Below are positions 24,016 to 32,050 of a DNA stretch of 50,516 nt, in pieces. A program made the position numbers and the translations under genes. The notes under the pieces are model-generated. The model ran no database searches. It saw only the letters and a list, made by a program, of their open reading frames with translations, and was not told where the DNA came from. The stretch covers positions 1-50,516 of the forward strand of contig CAYQMF010000039.1 in the NCBI GenBank assembly GCA_964418595.1, given 5' to 3'. This DNA is from CAYQMF01 sp964418595 (GTDB lineage Bacteria; Planctomycetota; UBA1135; UBA2386). How positions within the stretch are numbered: the stretch's first letter is position 1; each line of letters begins with the position of its first letter.

Positions 24016-25219
24016 TCCAGCAGTCCTTGCCGTGCGGCAGGCGCACGTGGAGTTCGACGGTGCGGCCGACGCGCACGCGCGTGCCGGCGGGATGATCCTT
24101 GGCGACGGTGCCACGCTGCGCGCGCACGAGCCCGCGCAGGTTGCGGCCCTCGACCGCCGCGTAGCGCACCCACTCGGCGCCGATCTTGAGGTAGGGGGTC
24201 TCGCGCACGTCGGGCAGGCGGGCTTCGTCGATGACAGTGGCAGCGCGCTCGCCGGCGCGCAGGTCGCTGGCCAGCACGGCCTCGGAGCCGACGTTCGACG
24301 CCACGACCAGGGTGACCTTGACCCAACGTGGGAACACGTCGTCGGCGAGGTTCTTCAGGCTTTCGAGCCCGACGTCGAGGCCGAACACCGCGCGCGCCTC
24401 GTCGGCGGCACCGAACAGGCCGGCGCGCGCCGAGTCCCACGCGTACTCCGGGCCACCCTGCCCCACCGGCGCGTTCCAGTTCGTGGTGAGCTGCGACCAC
24501 ATCGCGTACTCGAGGTGCAGGAAGCCGTGGCCGATCGCAGTGCTGCTCGCGTCGACGACCGGCCACGGCAGCTCCGGTGAGCCGACGTCAGGCACCGCCA
24601 TCATGTCGACCTGACGCTGGCGGCCCAGATCCAGGAGCTGACCGGGCAGGAGCAGGATCCGCCGCAGGTCGAAGAATGCGCCGTCGGCGTCGCCCGCCGG
24701 ACGGGCCACCAGCAGCATCTGCGCGCGCCCGCCGCGCGGGGTGGCGGCGAGCAACTCGTCGAGGCGTTCGCCGATGGCGGCGGGCGTGGGCGCCGCGGCT
24801 GTCGCGGCGGCCTCCTGCAGGAGCAACGGCCGCAGCAGCTCGGTCTCCGTCTCCGCGTCGACCTGCACCGTGGCGCGCAGCACCTGCACGCGGGTGCCGA
24901 GGTAGGCTGGCTTGCTCTCCGTCGCCTTCACCGGCGCCACCGGCACCCACTGCACCATGAGGCGCGTCGACGGCTCCTCGCCGTCGACGTCGAGGCCGCC
25001 CGGCCCGATCATGGCGCCGATCGCGCCGTGCAACGTCGACGCCGCGGCGTCGGCGCGATCGGCGAGGTCCTGGCTGCGCTCGCCGTCCTGGAACAGCCCC
25101 ACCGACGTGCCGGTGAGCTGCACGAGGAACGACGCGAAGATCGTGAGGATGCCCATCACGACCACCAGCTCGATCAGGGTGAAGCCGCGCTCCCGGTCGA
25201 TGGCTGACGGAGGGATCAT
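23996..25219 (-). CDS. GspJ-like minor pseudopilin, enlarged
   Basis: A 407-residue protein with prepilin motif DRERGFTLIELVVVMGILTI at residues about 8-27, roughly twice the size of ordinary GspJ. The N-terminal helix is followed by a long beta-rich region. Near the C-terminus a motif IGAEWVRYAAVEGRNLRG, followed by RGTVAKDHPAGTRV, matches elements repeated in the neighbouring giant GspK-like protein. The ATG overlaps the upstream stop as ATGA. It probably forms part of a large pseudopilus tip complex (inference). Confidence 0.85.
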   Translation of the reverse strand: MIPPSAIDRERGFTLIELVVVMGILTIFASFLVQLTGTSVGLFQDGERSQDLADRADAAASTLHGAIGAMIGPGGLDVDGEEPSTRLMVQWVPVAPVKATESKPAYLGTRVQVLRATVQVDAETETELLRPLLLQEAAATAAAPTPAAIGERLDELLAATPRGGRAQMLLVARPAGDADGAFFDLRRILLLPGQLLDLGRQRQVDMMAVPDVGSPELPWPVVDASSTAIGHGFLHLEYAMWSQLTTNWNAPVGQGGPEYAWDSARAGLFGAADEARAVFGLDVGLESLKNLADDVFPRWVKVTLVVASNVGSEAVLASDLRAGERAATVIDEARLPDVRETPYLKIGAEWVRYAAVEGRNLRGLVRAQRGTVAKDHPAGTRVRVGRTVELHVRLPHGKDCWNAPATR

Positions 25220-28200
25220 CGCGCCGTCACCCGCTCCTCGAGCACGCGCGGCTCGCCCTCGAACGACACGACCACCGCGTTCACGAGCGGCGCGTACTTC
25301 CAGGCGTGCGCCAGGAAGGTCACCGGATCGAAGCAACCGGCGCGGTACAGCACGTGGAAGCGCGCCTCCAGCATGTCGCCCTGCCGCGCCAGCCGGTTGC
25401 CCTTGCCGTCGACGCTGCCCGCCTCGAACCGGTAGAGCCCCGCCGTGTTGGCCGGGTCGGCGGTGAAGGGTGCGGCGCCGTCGATGCGCGCGAGGCATTG
25501 GATGTCGACGAGCTTGCCCTCCTCGTTCTGCTCCTCCCAGCCGAGCGCCGTGTAGTACGCGGAACCCTGCCGCACGGTGGTCTGGAAGTACGCGAGCTCC
25601 GGGTCGTCGGTGCGCTCGCGGTAGCGATCCCAGTAGCGGAACGGCAGGCCGATGATCGCCTCCCCCGACTGGCCGGTGCCCACCGGCGTGCCGTAGCGGC
25701 CACGGAAAAGTCCGCGCGGCGTGCGCGACTCCGACTCCGGATCGAGGAAGCGCGGCATCTCCATGAGCTGGTCGCCGTGCGTCCACGTGTAGTGGAAGAC
25801 CTCGGTGCCCATCAGGGCCGTGCCGCCGAAGCGCGGGAAGACACCAAGGCCGTCGGTCGCGATCTGGTACGAGTTGAGGTCGACCTCGCCGGCGAGGATC
25901 GCCACGGGGATGTGCGTGAGCACGTGCACGAGGGTGCCTTCGTCGTGCGCGCGCGCCTTGCTGCCGAGGCGACCGCGGCCGTTCTTGGCGATGCGCAGCG
26001 TGCCGCCGCTGGCGCTGGCGCAGGCGATCAGCTCGCCGTCGACGAGCAGCATGCAGCCGGTGCGCGGCATCTCGTTGAGCACGCCGGCGCGCCCGATCAC
26101 GCCGAACGACGCCACCGTCGCGTCGTCGCGCACGATGACCTCCTGGGCGTCGATGGTGAGGTCGAAGTCGAGGATCAGGCTCGGCACCCGGCTCGACAGC
26201 ACCGACAGCTCGTCGATGGTGCCGCGCACCGGCCGCGCCGCACGGAAGCCGGCACCGCCGAACACCGCCTGCTGTGGGTAGCTCGCCGGCAGTTCGCCGC
26301 TCGGGAACTTGACGATGCGGTCGATGACGCGCGCGTCCAGCCGGTCGTCGCGATCGTCGGGTCCGGTGAAGGCGGCCTTCACGGTGTCCTTCAGCCCGAC
26401 GAGCTGGAAGGGCCATGGTCCGAGCTTCTCGGCCTGCGGGTCGGTGACGTTGGGGTCGTCGTAGCCGAAGCGGCGGCCGGTCCAGTTCACGTCGTGCCAG
26501 TCGAGCGCCCCACCGGGGCCGGCGGAGCCTTCGACCAGGGTCACGCGGTCGTTGCGCCCGACGCGCCCGCTGAGCGCGCCGTAGTTGCCCCAGTCGAGCT
26601 CGGCGCGGTGCACGGGGAGCACGGCGGCGCTGCTCGACTGCGCGGTGCAGGTCGTGTTCCAGTCGCCGCGGAAGCGCAGCGCCTGCCGTACCTGCCAGAT
26701 GATCGGATGGTCGTACTCCAACCGGTCGTGCGAGCCGATGCCGATGTTCTCGAGCCCCTGCGGCGGCGGGTTGTACACCAGCGGCTGATCGTTCCGCTGC
26801 ATCTGGCCGTTGCCGGTGCGCGGGTCACCGTTGCCCCCGTAGTCGGCCCTCTGGTTGGTGATCGCGAAGCGCACCGCGTGGAACGCCTGCAGGCGCGCGC
26901 GCAGCGCGTGCTGGCCGTCGAGTACGTCGTAGCGCACCCACTCGGTCTTGTTCTCGTCGGACTTGTCGTAGATCTGGAACCACTCCGTCCAGCCGAGCGT
27001 GCGCGGGTCGGCGAGCGAGCCGGACACCGGCAGCGAGATCGGCACGACGTAGGTCTGCGCCTGTGGCAGCGTGTAGAGCGGCACCGGCGGCTGGCTGCGC
27101 GCGACGATCCAGTTGGGGTTCCACACGCACACGAAGCGCCGCGGCTTGCCGTTGAAGCCGGCAATGCCGTCGGGGTTCACGGTGGGCAACGACACGGCAC
27201 GCTGGATCCCGGTGAGCTTGTCCTTGTCGCGGCGCGCGTACTTGATCACCTCGACGCCACCGACCCGGATCTCGTTGCCGTTGTCGTCCTTGCCGTAGTT
27301 CTCCTGCACGAGGAGCGCGTAGCCGCCGGCCTGCGGGAAGCCGGCGAGGATCTTCTCCTCCGCCCTGACCGGCCGGTTGGAGCGCGGGTCGACCACCGGG
27401 TTGCCGAGCAGGATGTCTTCGGTCGTCGTCTCGTCGAGCCCGGTGCCGAAGTTGAGCGTCCCACCCAGCACCTGCAGGGTCACCTGGGTGCGATCGTTGA
27501 TCGCGCGCGCGATCGAGAACGTGCCGATGCCCTCCGCCAGTTGCGCCTGCCCCGGGTACCAGATCGAACGCCGGTAGAGCGGGATCGAGTAGCCGTACAG
27601 CTCCACCGCCGCGCCCTTCTGGTGCGCCGGCGTCGCGTCCACCGCGGCGCTGCCGGTGAGGTTCTCGATGCTCACCGTCGGTCGCCCCTGCGCGTCGACG
27701 GGGATCTCGGGCCGGAACTCGGCGATGTCCATGCGCGCGAGCCGGCCGCCGCGCGAGTCGCGGTACACGCAGTAGAACGTCGAGTCGTTCTTCTCGACGT
27801 ACTCGAACAGCTCGAGCCCGATGCGCAGCACCCCCACCGGTGGGAAGCCCTCGGTGCTCTCCACCGGGATCGCCACGAAGCGCGGGCTGTCCTCCAGGAA
27901 CGGTCGCCCCGTCTGCGGGCTGTAGATCGGCAGGATGTCGGTGAGGTAGGTGCGGAACTCCGGCTCGCCGCGCGGCACGCCGTCGACGAGGAGCGAGATC
28001 TGCCCCGGCCGGTTGCCGAACGCGCCGACCTGCACGTGGTACCAGGTCTTGGCGTTGATGTTGAAGCCGTCTTCGCCCTGCAGCGGCAGCTTCCATTGCC
28101 CGGCGCACAGCTCCGGCGACGTCGGCCCGCCCTGCCCCTGCGGGTCGGTGCCCGCGGCGTCGAAGATCTTCAGGTGCACGTGGCCGTCGGCGATGGTGAG

Positions 28201-30366
28201 TTCGAGACGATCGCGCTCCGCCTGATCGCCGGCCAGGTCGTACAGCGCCTGCGGGCTGGTGTCCTCGAGCCGGAACCAGAAGCCGATCGCGGTCGGCGCG
28301 ACACCTTCGCCGGTGGTGAACGGGAACGACCGGCGCGAGTGGTCGCCGGCGCGCTGCTGTGGCTGGCCGCCGCGCGCCGACGGCCCCGTGTTGGGCATCT
28401 CGTAAGGCCCTTCCTTGCCGACGTCGCGCCCCTCCGGGTCGAGGGACTGCACCATGTCCTCGTGCACGGCGAAGCGCGCACGCAGCGGCGTCGTCGCCGG
28501 GGCCGGCTTGAAGCCGCTGCCGTTGCCGTCGCGGCTGGGAAAGCGCGCCTGCCCGAAGCCCATGCTCGGATAGGCATCGGCGAGCAGGTGCGCGTTGTGC
28601 CGCGACGCGGGGTCGGTGCCGCGGTCGTTGCCGAGCAGCGCACCGACGTTGATGGGGTAGGTCGTGTAGAAGGGCGCGCGACGGTCGAGCCGGAACGCCT
28701 CTTCGAACATCTCCTGCGTCGCCGTGATGATGTCGAGGCTGCGCGGCGGCACGACCAGCGCCGTGCCCTGCACCTCGTGCCGTGCCGCGACCTGTCCCGC
28801 GAGCCGGTTGCGCGACGCAGCGGCGCGGTAGGTCACCACCGGCGCAGAGCTGAAGCACAGCGGCACCGTGCCCATCTCCACCTGCCCGTCGCGACCGCTG
28901 AGCACGTTCTGGTACACGCGGATCAATTGCTGGATCGCGGGCCCCGACGCGCCCGCGAGCAGGGGCTTCATCGCCCGCTTCTCGAAGTCCTCGAAACCCA
29001 TGAACGGCCCCGCGGCGTCGACGCCGTCGGGGAGCGGCATGCCCTCCGGGCCGCGACCGGCCACGGTCAGCCACTGGTCGGCGATCTCGGTAGCACGCGC
29101 GCGGGTGATCGGCGGGCCGAACTCCGTCGCCGCGTTCTGGTCGGCGTGCTCCTGGGGGTTCTGCGCGGCCTCCGGATCCTCCGCCGGGCGCACGCGCCGT
29201 CCCTGGCGCAGGTTGGCGAGCGCCGCCACCAGCACCTCGCGCGTCGCCGTGTTCACGTTCACCGGCTGCGGCAGGAGCGGCTCGATCACCGTCTGGATGT
29301 CGGTGTACTGGCCCTTCAGCGGCAGGAGCAGGTTGACGTACCACGCGCGCGGCAGGTTGACCGTGCCGCTGCCGCCGCCCTGCGGGGCCTCGACCGACCA
29401 CACGAGGTTGAACTCACCGGTCCGCTCGGGCGCGTCCACGCTGCGCACGCGCACGATGGTGCCACCGCCGAGGAACGACGCAGAGCGGACCTGCAGGGTG
29501 AGCCCGCCCGGCATGACGGCGAACACCCGCTCCGCCCGTCCGAACGGGCCGCCGAACTCGTGCATCGACGCGACCGTGCACGCGCGCTCGAGCACGTCGA
29601 GTTCCTCCGCGGTGAACGCACCGAAGCCCAGCGGCGCGATCCGGCTCAGCTCGCGGATCGACGCGTACGGGATGCGCTGGTCGCGGCGATCGCCCTGCCG
29701 CTCGAGCATGGGGAAGGTCACCGCCAGCACCACCCGGTAGTCGAGCACGAGCAGGTCGGCGGCGAGCAGGTGCGGCCCGGCGAAGCCGTCGGCCAGACGC
29801 AGGCCGCGCTCCAGGTCGAGCAGCTCGCGGTCGGTGCGCCGCGCGTAGCGGATGAGTTCGCGATCGACGATCACGACGCCCGCCTGCGGCAGACGTGACG
29901 CGTCGTCGAGCAGCAGCCGCGCCGCGTCCGCCTCGTGCTTCTCCGTGAGGCGAGCCGCCGAACCGAGCAGGTTGGCGAGCACCAGCGGCGACGCAGTGTT
30001 GACGTTGATGCGCCGCTGCGCGTCCTCCGTCTCGCCGGCGAGGAGCTGGCGGCCCTTCTCGCCCAGGGCGGCGAGAGCCTCGGGCAACTCGAGGTGGCCG
30101 GCGAACTCGGCGACGCTGTCGAACGCGGGCGTCTCGTCGAGCGCGACGTGGCTCTTGGCCGCCTGCGCCAGCAGGAGGTCACGCACGCTGGCTGCGCCGA
30201 GTTCGGCCTGCGTCGTATCGGCGCGCTGGATCGCGGCCGCCTCGCCGTGGCCGGAGCTGAGCAGGAACGGGATGGCGAGCCCGAGGAGCACGCCGAGCGC
30301 AACCAGGACGGCGATGAGGGCGAGACCACGCTCGCGATCGCGGCGGGCATCGAACAGCTCGTTCAT
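25216..30366 (-). CDS. Giant GspK-like pseudopilin with LamG-like domain
   Basis: A 1716-residue protein, about five times the usual GspK length. The N-terminus RRDRERGLALIAVLVALGVL is a GspK-type prepilin signal without the Glu at +5, as is usual for GspK. RINVNTASPLVLANL (about residue 119) and VNVNTATREVLVAAL (about 369) are the helix-hairpin-helix NVNTA signatures. A LamG/concanavalin-like sandwich lies near residues 675-800 (PTAIGFWFRLEDTSPQALYD, then GQISLLVDGVPRG). A motif of the form E-L-I-R-Y ... L ... R-G recurs at least six times. Its ATG overlaps the upstream stop (ATGA), as does its end. It probably caps the pseudopilus and displays the extra domains outside the cell (inference). 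Confidence 0.88.
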   Translation of the reverse strand: MNELFDARRDRERGLALIAVLVALGVLLGLAIPFLLSSGHGEAAAIQRADTTQAELGAASVRDLLLAQAAKSHVALDETPAFDSVAEFAGHLELPEALAALGEKGRQLLAGETEDAQRRINVNTASPLVLANLLGSAARLTEKHEADAARLLLDDASRLPQAGVVIVDRELIRYARRTDRELLDLERGLRLADGFAGPHLLAADLLVLDYRVVLAVTFPMLERQGDRRDQRIPYASIRELSRIAPLGFGAFTAEELDVLERACTVASMHEFGGPFGRAERVFAVMPGGLTLQVRSASFLGGGTIVRVRSVDAPERTGEFNLVWSVEAPQGGGSGTVNLPRAWYVNLLLPLKGQYTDIQTVIEPLLPQPVNVNTATREVLVAALANLRQGRRVRPAEDPEAAQNPQEHADQNAATEFGPPITRARATEIADQWLTVAGRGPEGMPLPDGVDAAGPFMGFEDFEKRAMKPLLAGASGPAIQQLIRVYQNVLSGRDGQVEMGTVPLCFSSAPVVTYRAAASRNRLAGQVAARHEVQGTALVVPPRSLDIITATQEMFEEAFRLDRRAPFYTTYPINVGALLGNDRGTDPASRHNAHLLADAYPSMGFGQARFPSRDGNGSGFKPAPATTPLRARFAVHEDMVQSLDPEGRDVGKEGPYEMPNTGPSARGGQPQQRAGDHSRRSFPFTTGEGVAPTAIGFWFRLEDTSPQALYDLAGDQAERDRLELTIADGHVHLKIFDAAGTDPQGQGGPTSPELCAGQWKLPLQGEDGFNINAKTWYHVQVGAFGNRPGQISLLVDGVPRGEPEFRTYLTDILPIYSPQTGRPFLEDSPRFVAIPVESTEGFPPVGVLRIGLELFEYVEKNDSTFYCVYRDSRGGRLARMDIAEFRPEIPVDAQGRPTVSIENLTGSAAVDATPAHQKGAAVELYGYSIPLYRRSIWYPGQAQLAEGIGTFSIARAINDRTQVTLQVLGGTLNFGTGLDETTTEDILLGNPVVDPRSNRPVRAEEKILAGFPQAGGYALLVQENYGKDDNGNEIRVGGVEVIKYARRDKDKLTGIQRAVSLPTVNPDGIAGFNGKPRRFVCVWNPNWIVARSQPPVPLYTLPQAQTYVVPISLPVSGSLADPRTLGWTEWFQIYDKSDENKTEWVRYDVLDGQHALRARLQAFHAVRFAITNQRADYGGNGDPRTGNGQMQRNDQPLVYNPPPQGLENIGIGSHDRLEYDHPIIWQVRQALRFRGDWNTTCTAQSSSAAVLPVHRAELDWGNYGALSGRVGRNDRVTLVEGSAGPGGALDWHDVNWTGRRFGYDDPNVTDPQAEKLGPWPFQLVGLKDTVKAAFTGPDDRDDRLDARVIDRIVKFPSGELPASYPQQAVFGGAGFRAARPVRGTIDELSVLSSRVPSLILDFDLTIDAQEVIVRDDATVASFGVIGRAGVLNEMPRTGCMLLVDGELIACASASGGTLRIAKNGRGRLGSKARAHDEGTLVHVLTHIPVAILAGEVDLNSYQIATDGLGVFPRFGGTALMGTEVFHYTWTHGDQLMEMPRFLDPESESRTPRGLFRGRYGTPVGTGQSGEAIIGLPFRYWDRYRERTDDPELAYFQTTVRQGSAYYTALGWEEQNEEGKLVDIQCLARIDGAAPFTADPANTAGLYRFEAGSVDGKGNRLARQGDMLEARFHVLYRAGCFDPVTFLAHAWKYAPLVNAVVVSFEGEPRVLEERVTAR

Positions 30367-31391
30367 TGCAGTACGCCTCCAGGCGTCACCACGAAGGCCT
30401 CGACCTGGTCGTCGGTCTTCAGGGTGACCACATAGGGTTCGAGCGGCGCGCCCCCGGGGAGAAAGCGCATCGACATCGGGGTGTCGGCCAACGACACGCC
30501 GATCGGCAGGTCCACTGCGTCGGCGAGCGTGTAGGCCCAGAGCTGGATCTCGTCGACGAGCCCCGCGATCGGCGCCGCGGGCGGCGAGATCTCGAACCAG
30601 TCGTCGGCGCGTTGGAACGGTGCGCCCTCCGCGGCAGTGCGCGCGGCCTCCTCGCCATCGACGACGAGCGCGACGTGCTGCCCGTCGTGCACGACCTCCA
30701 GGGTGAGCCACTTCAGCAGCGGCAGCGTGCGCGCGGTGCGCAGGGTCTTCACGTTGCCCTGGCCGGTGGCGCCGCGCTGGCCGGAGCCCGCCTGCCCCGA
30801 ACTGCTGAGCGCGAGGCGCAGCTCGGCGTGGCCCTCGCCGTCGATGGCGAGGGTGAACGCGCGCCCGAGCTGCGCGACGGTGGCGCCTTCGCGTTCCTCG
30901 AGGCGCAGGTCGAGACGTAGCAGGAAGCCGTCGGTGAGCGTCCAGACCGGACGCCCCTGCGTGGGCACGCGCAGGATCGCGCTCCGCGTGCCGGGGTCGA
31001 AACGCAACGCGTCGCCGAAGCGACCCGGCTCGTAGGTGCCCCGCACCTCGCCGCGCAGCGCGTCCTGCACCTGCCGCTCGCCGCGCTCGGCGTGCCAGGT
31101 GCCGACCGGCTCGAGGCCGCGCACGCGCAGCGCAGGTGCTGCGCCTTCGGCGCCACCGACCACCAGCAGCTCGGTGGGCGCACCGCGGGTCTTGGCGCTG
31201 ACCGCCGCGAAGCGCACCTGGTCGCGCACGATCGCGGTCGCGAGATCCATCGAGCTGCCCCGCCGCGTCAGGAACCCGACCCCGAGTCCCATCAGCACCG
31301 ACAGGATCGCGAGCACCGCCATCAACTCGATCAGCGTGAAGCCCGCCGCGGGCGAGCGTGCTGTGCCGTCGAGTCGGGACCGCGGGTTCAT
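30363..31391 (-). CDS. GspH-like pseudopilin fused to a LamG-like domain
   Basis: A 342-residue protein. The prepilin signal AAGFTLIELMAVLAILSVLM is at residues about 15-34. A short GspH-like strand-rich part (DQVRFAAVSAKTRGAPTELLV) follows. From about residue 95 (EPGRFGDALRFDPGTRSAIL) to 300 there is a concanavalin/LamG-type jelly roll: FLLRLDLRLEEREGATVAQL, WLTLEVVHDGQHVALVVDG and GLVDEIQLWAYTLAD are its typical strands. Standard GspH is about 170 residues with no such domain. Both ends overlap the neighbouring genes by ATGA. Confidence 0.85.
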   Translation of the reverse strand: MNPRSRLDGTARSPAAGFTLIELMAVLAILSVLMGLGVGFLTRRGSSMDLATAIVRDQVRFAAVSAKTRGAPTELLVVGGAEGAAPALRVRGLEPVGTWHAERGERQVQDALRGEVRGTYEPGRFGDALRFDPGTRSAILRVPTQGRPVWTLTDGFLLRLDLRLEEREGATVAQLGRAFTLAIDGEGHAELRLALSSSGQAGSGQRGATGQGNVKTLRTARTLPLLKWLTLEVVHDGQHVALVVDGEEAARTAAEGAPFQRADDWFEISPPAAPIAGLVDEIQLWAYTLADAVDLPIGVSLADTPMSMRFLPGGAPLEPYVVTLKTDDQVEAFVVTPGGVLQ

Positions 31392-32050
31392 CGCGAGGGA
31401 TGCGTGATGTCGTCGGGCGTGTTGAACTCGCGGTCGACCCCGGCCGAGATGATCTGGAAGCCGCGCGGCGCGTAGTAGCCGTTCGAATTCGGGTTCTTCC
31501 AGGCCTCGGCCTTCACGATCTGGCCGTCGGCGCGCTTGATCTTCTGCGCCTTGCCGTACGAGCCGCTCGTGAAGTACGCGAGCGGCGTCCCCCACGCGTC
31601 GATCACCTCGACCTTCGCGCGCCGCTGCAGGAGCGGGATCTCCGCCGAGTTGCTGTCCTCGTCGGTGTTGGCGAGCCAGTCCTCCTTGTCGTCGAAGACC
31701 TGCAGGCCTTCGGCCCGCTGGTGCAGGAAGATCAGCGCCGACTCGATCCCGGAGTTGATCTCGTCGGCCTTGCACTTGACGCCGTCCTCCGGATCCAGCG
31801 ACACGAAGTCGTCGGGCGGGAAGTACCCGCGCTGCTTGGCGCGCTTGTAGCCCTCGCACGCCTGCTTGAGATGCTCGATTCGCGCCTGGGTCTCGACCTC
31901 CTCGCCGCGCGTGCGCGCGCCGGAGATCTGCGGGATGAGCACCACCGCGAGCACGCCGAGCAGGCCGATGACGACCAGGAGTTCGACGAGGGTGAAGCCG
32001 GCCTGCCGGTCGCGGCGGGGTTGCCGTGGGTGTCGCATCGTGTTCTCCAT
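31388..32050 (-). CDS. GspG-like major pseudopilin
   Basis: A 220-residue protein with prepilin motif RQAGFTLVELLVVIGLLGVL at residues about 16-35 and then the GspG-type helix (AVVLIPQISGARTRGEEVETQARIEHLKQACEGYKRAK, split as AVVLIPQISGARTRG and ARIEHLKQACEGYKR). KVEVIDAWGTPLAYFTSGSYG and GFQIISAGVDREFNTPDDI match the end of GspG, where Asp residues bind calcium. The start overlaps the TPR gene's stop (TGATG). It is the likely main subunit of the pseudopilus. Confidence 0.92.
   Translation of the reverse strand: MENTMRHPRQPRRDRQAGFTLVELLVVIGLLGVLAVVLIPQISGARTRGEEVETQARIEHLKQACEGYKRAKQRGYFPPDDFVSLDPEDGVKCKADEINSGIESALIFLHQRAEGLQVFDDKEDWLANTDEDSNSAEIPLLQRRAKVEVIDAWGTPLAYFTSGSYGKAQKIKRADGQIVKAEAWKNPNSNGYYAPRGFQIISAGVDREFNTPDDITHPSR

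Noticed and set aside
25306..29898. Long open frame on the plus strand opposite the GspK-like gene
   Set aside because: It is a by-product of very high GC at third codon positions. The predicted protein is Arg/Val/Ala/His-rich low-complexity text with no motif, while the minus strand carries clear prepilin and NVNTA motifs. The same holds for plus-strand frames at 32026-35625, 35666-37261 and 37246-39204.
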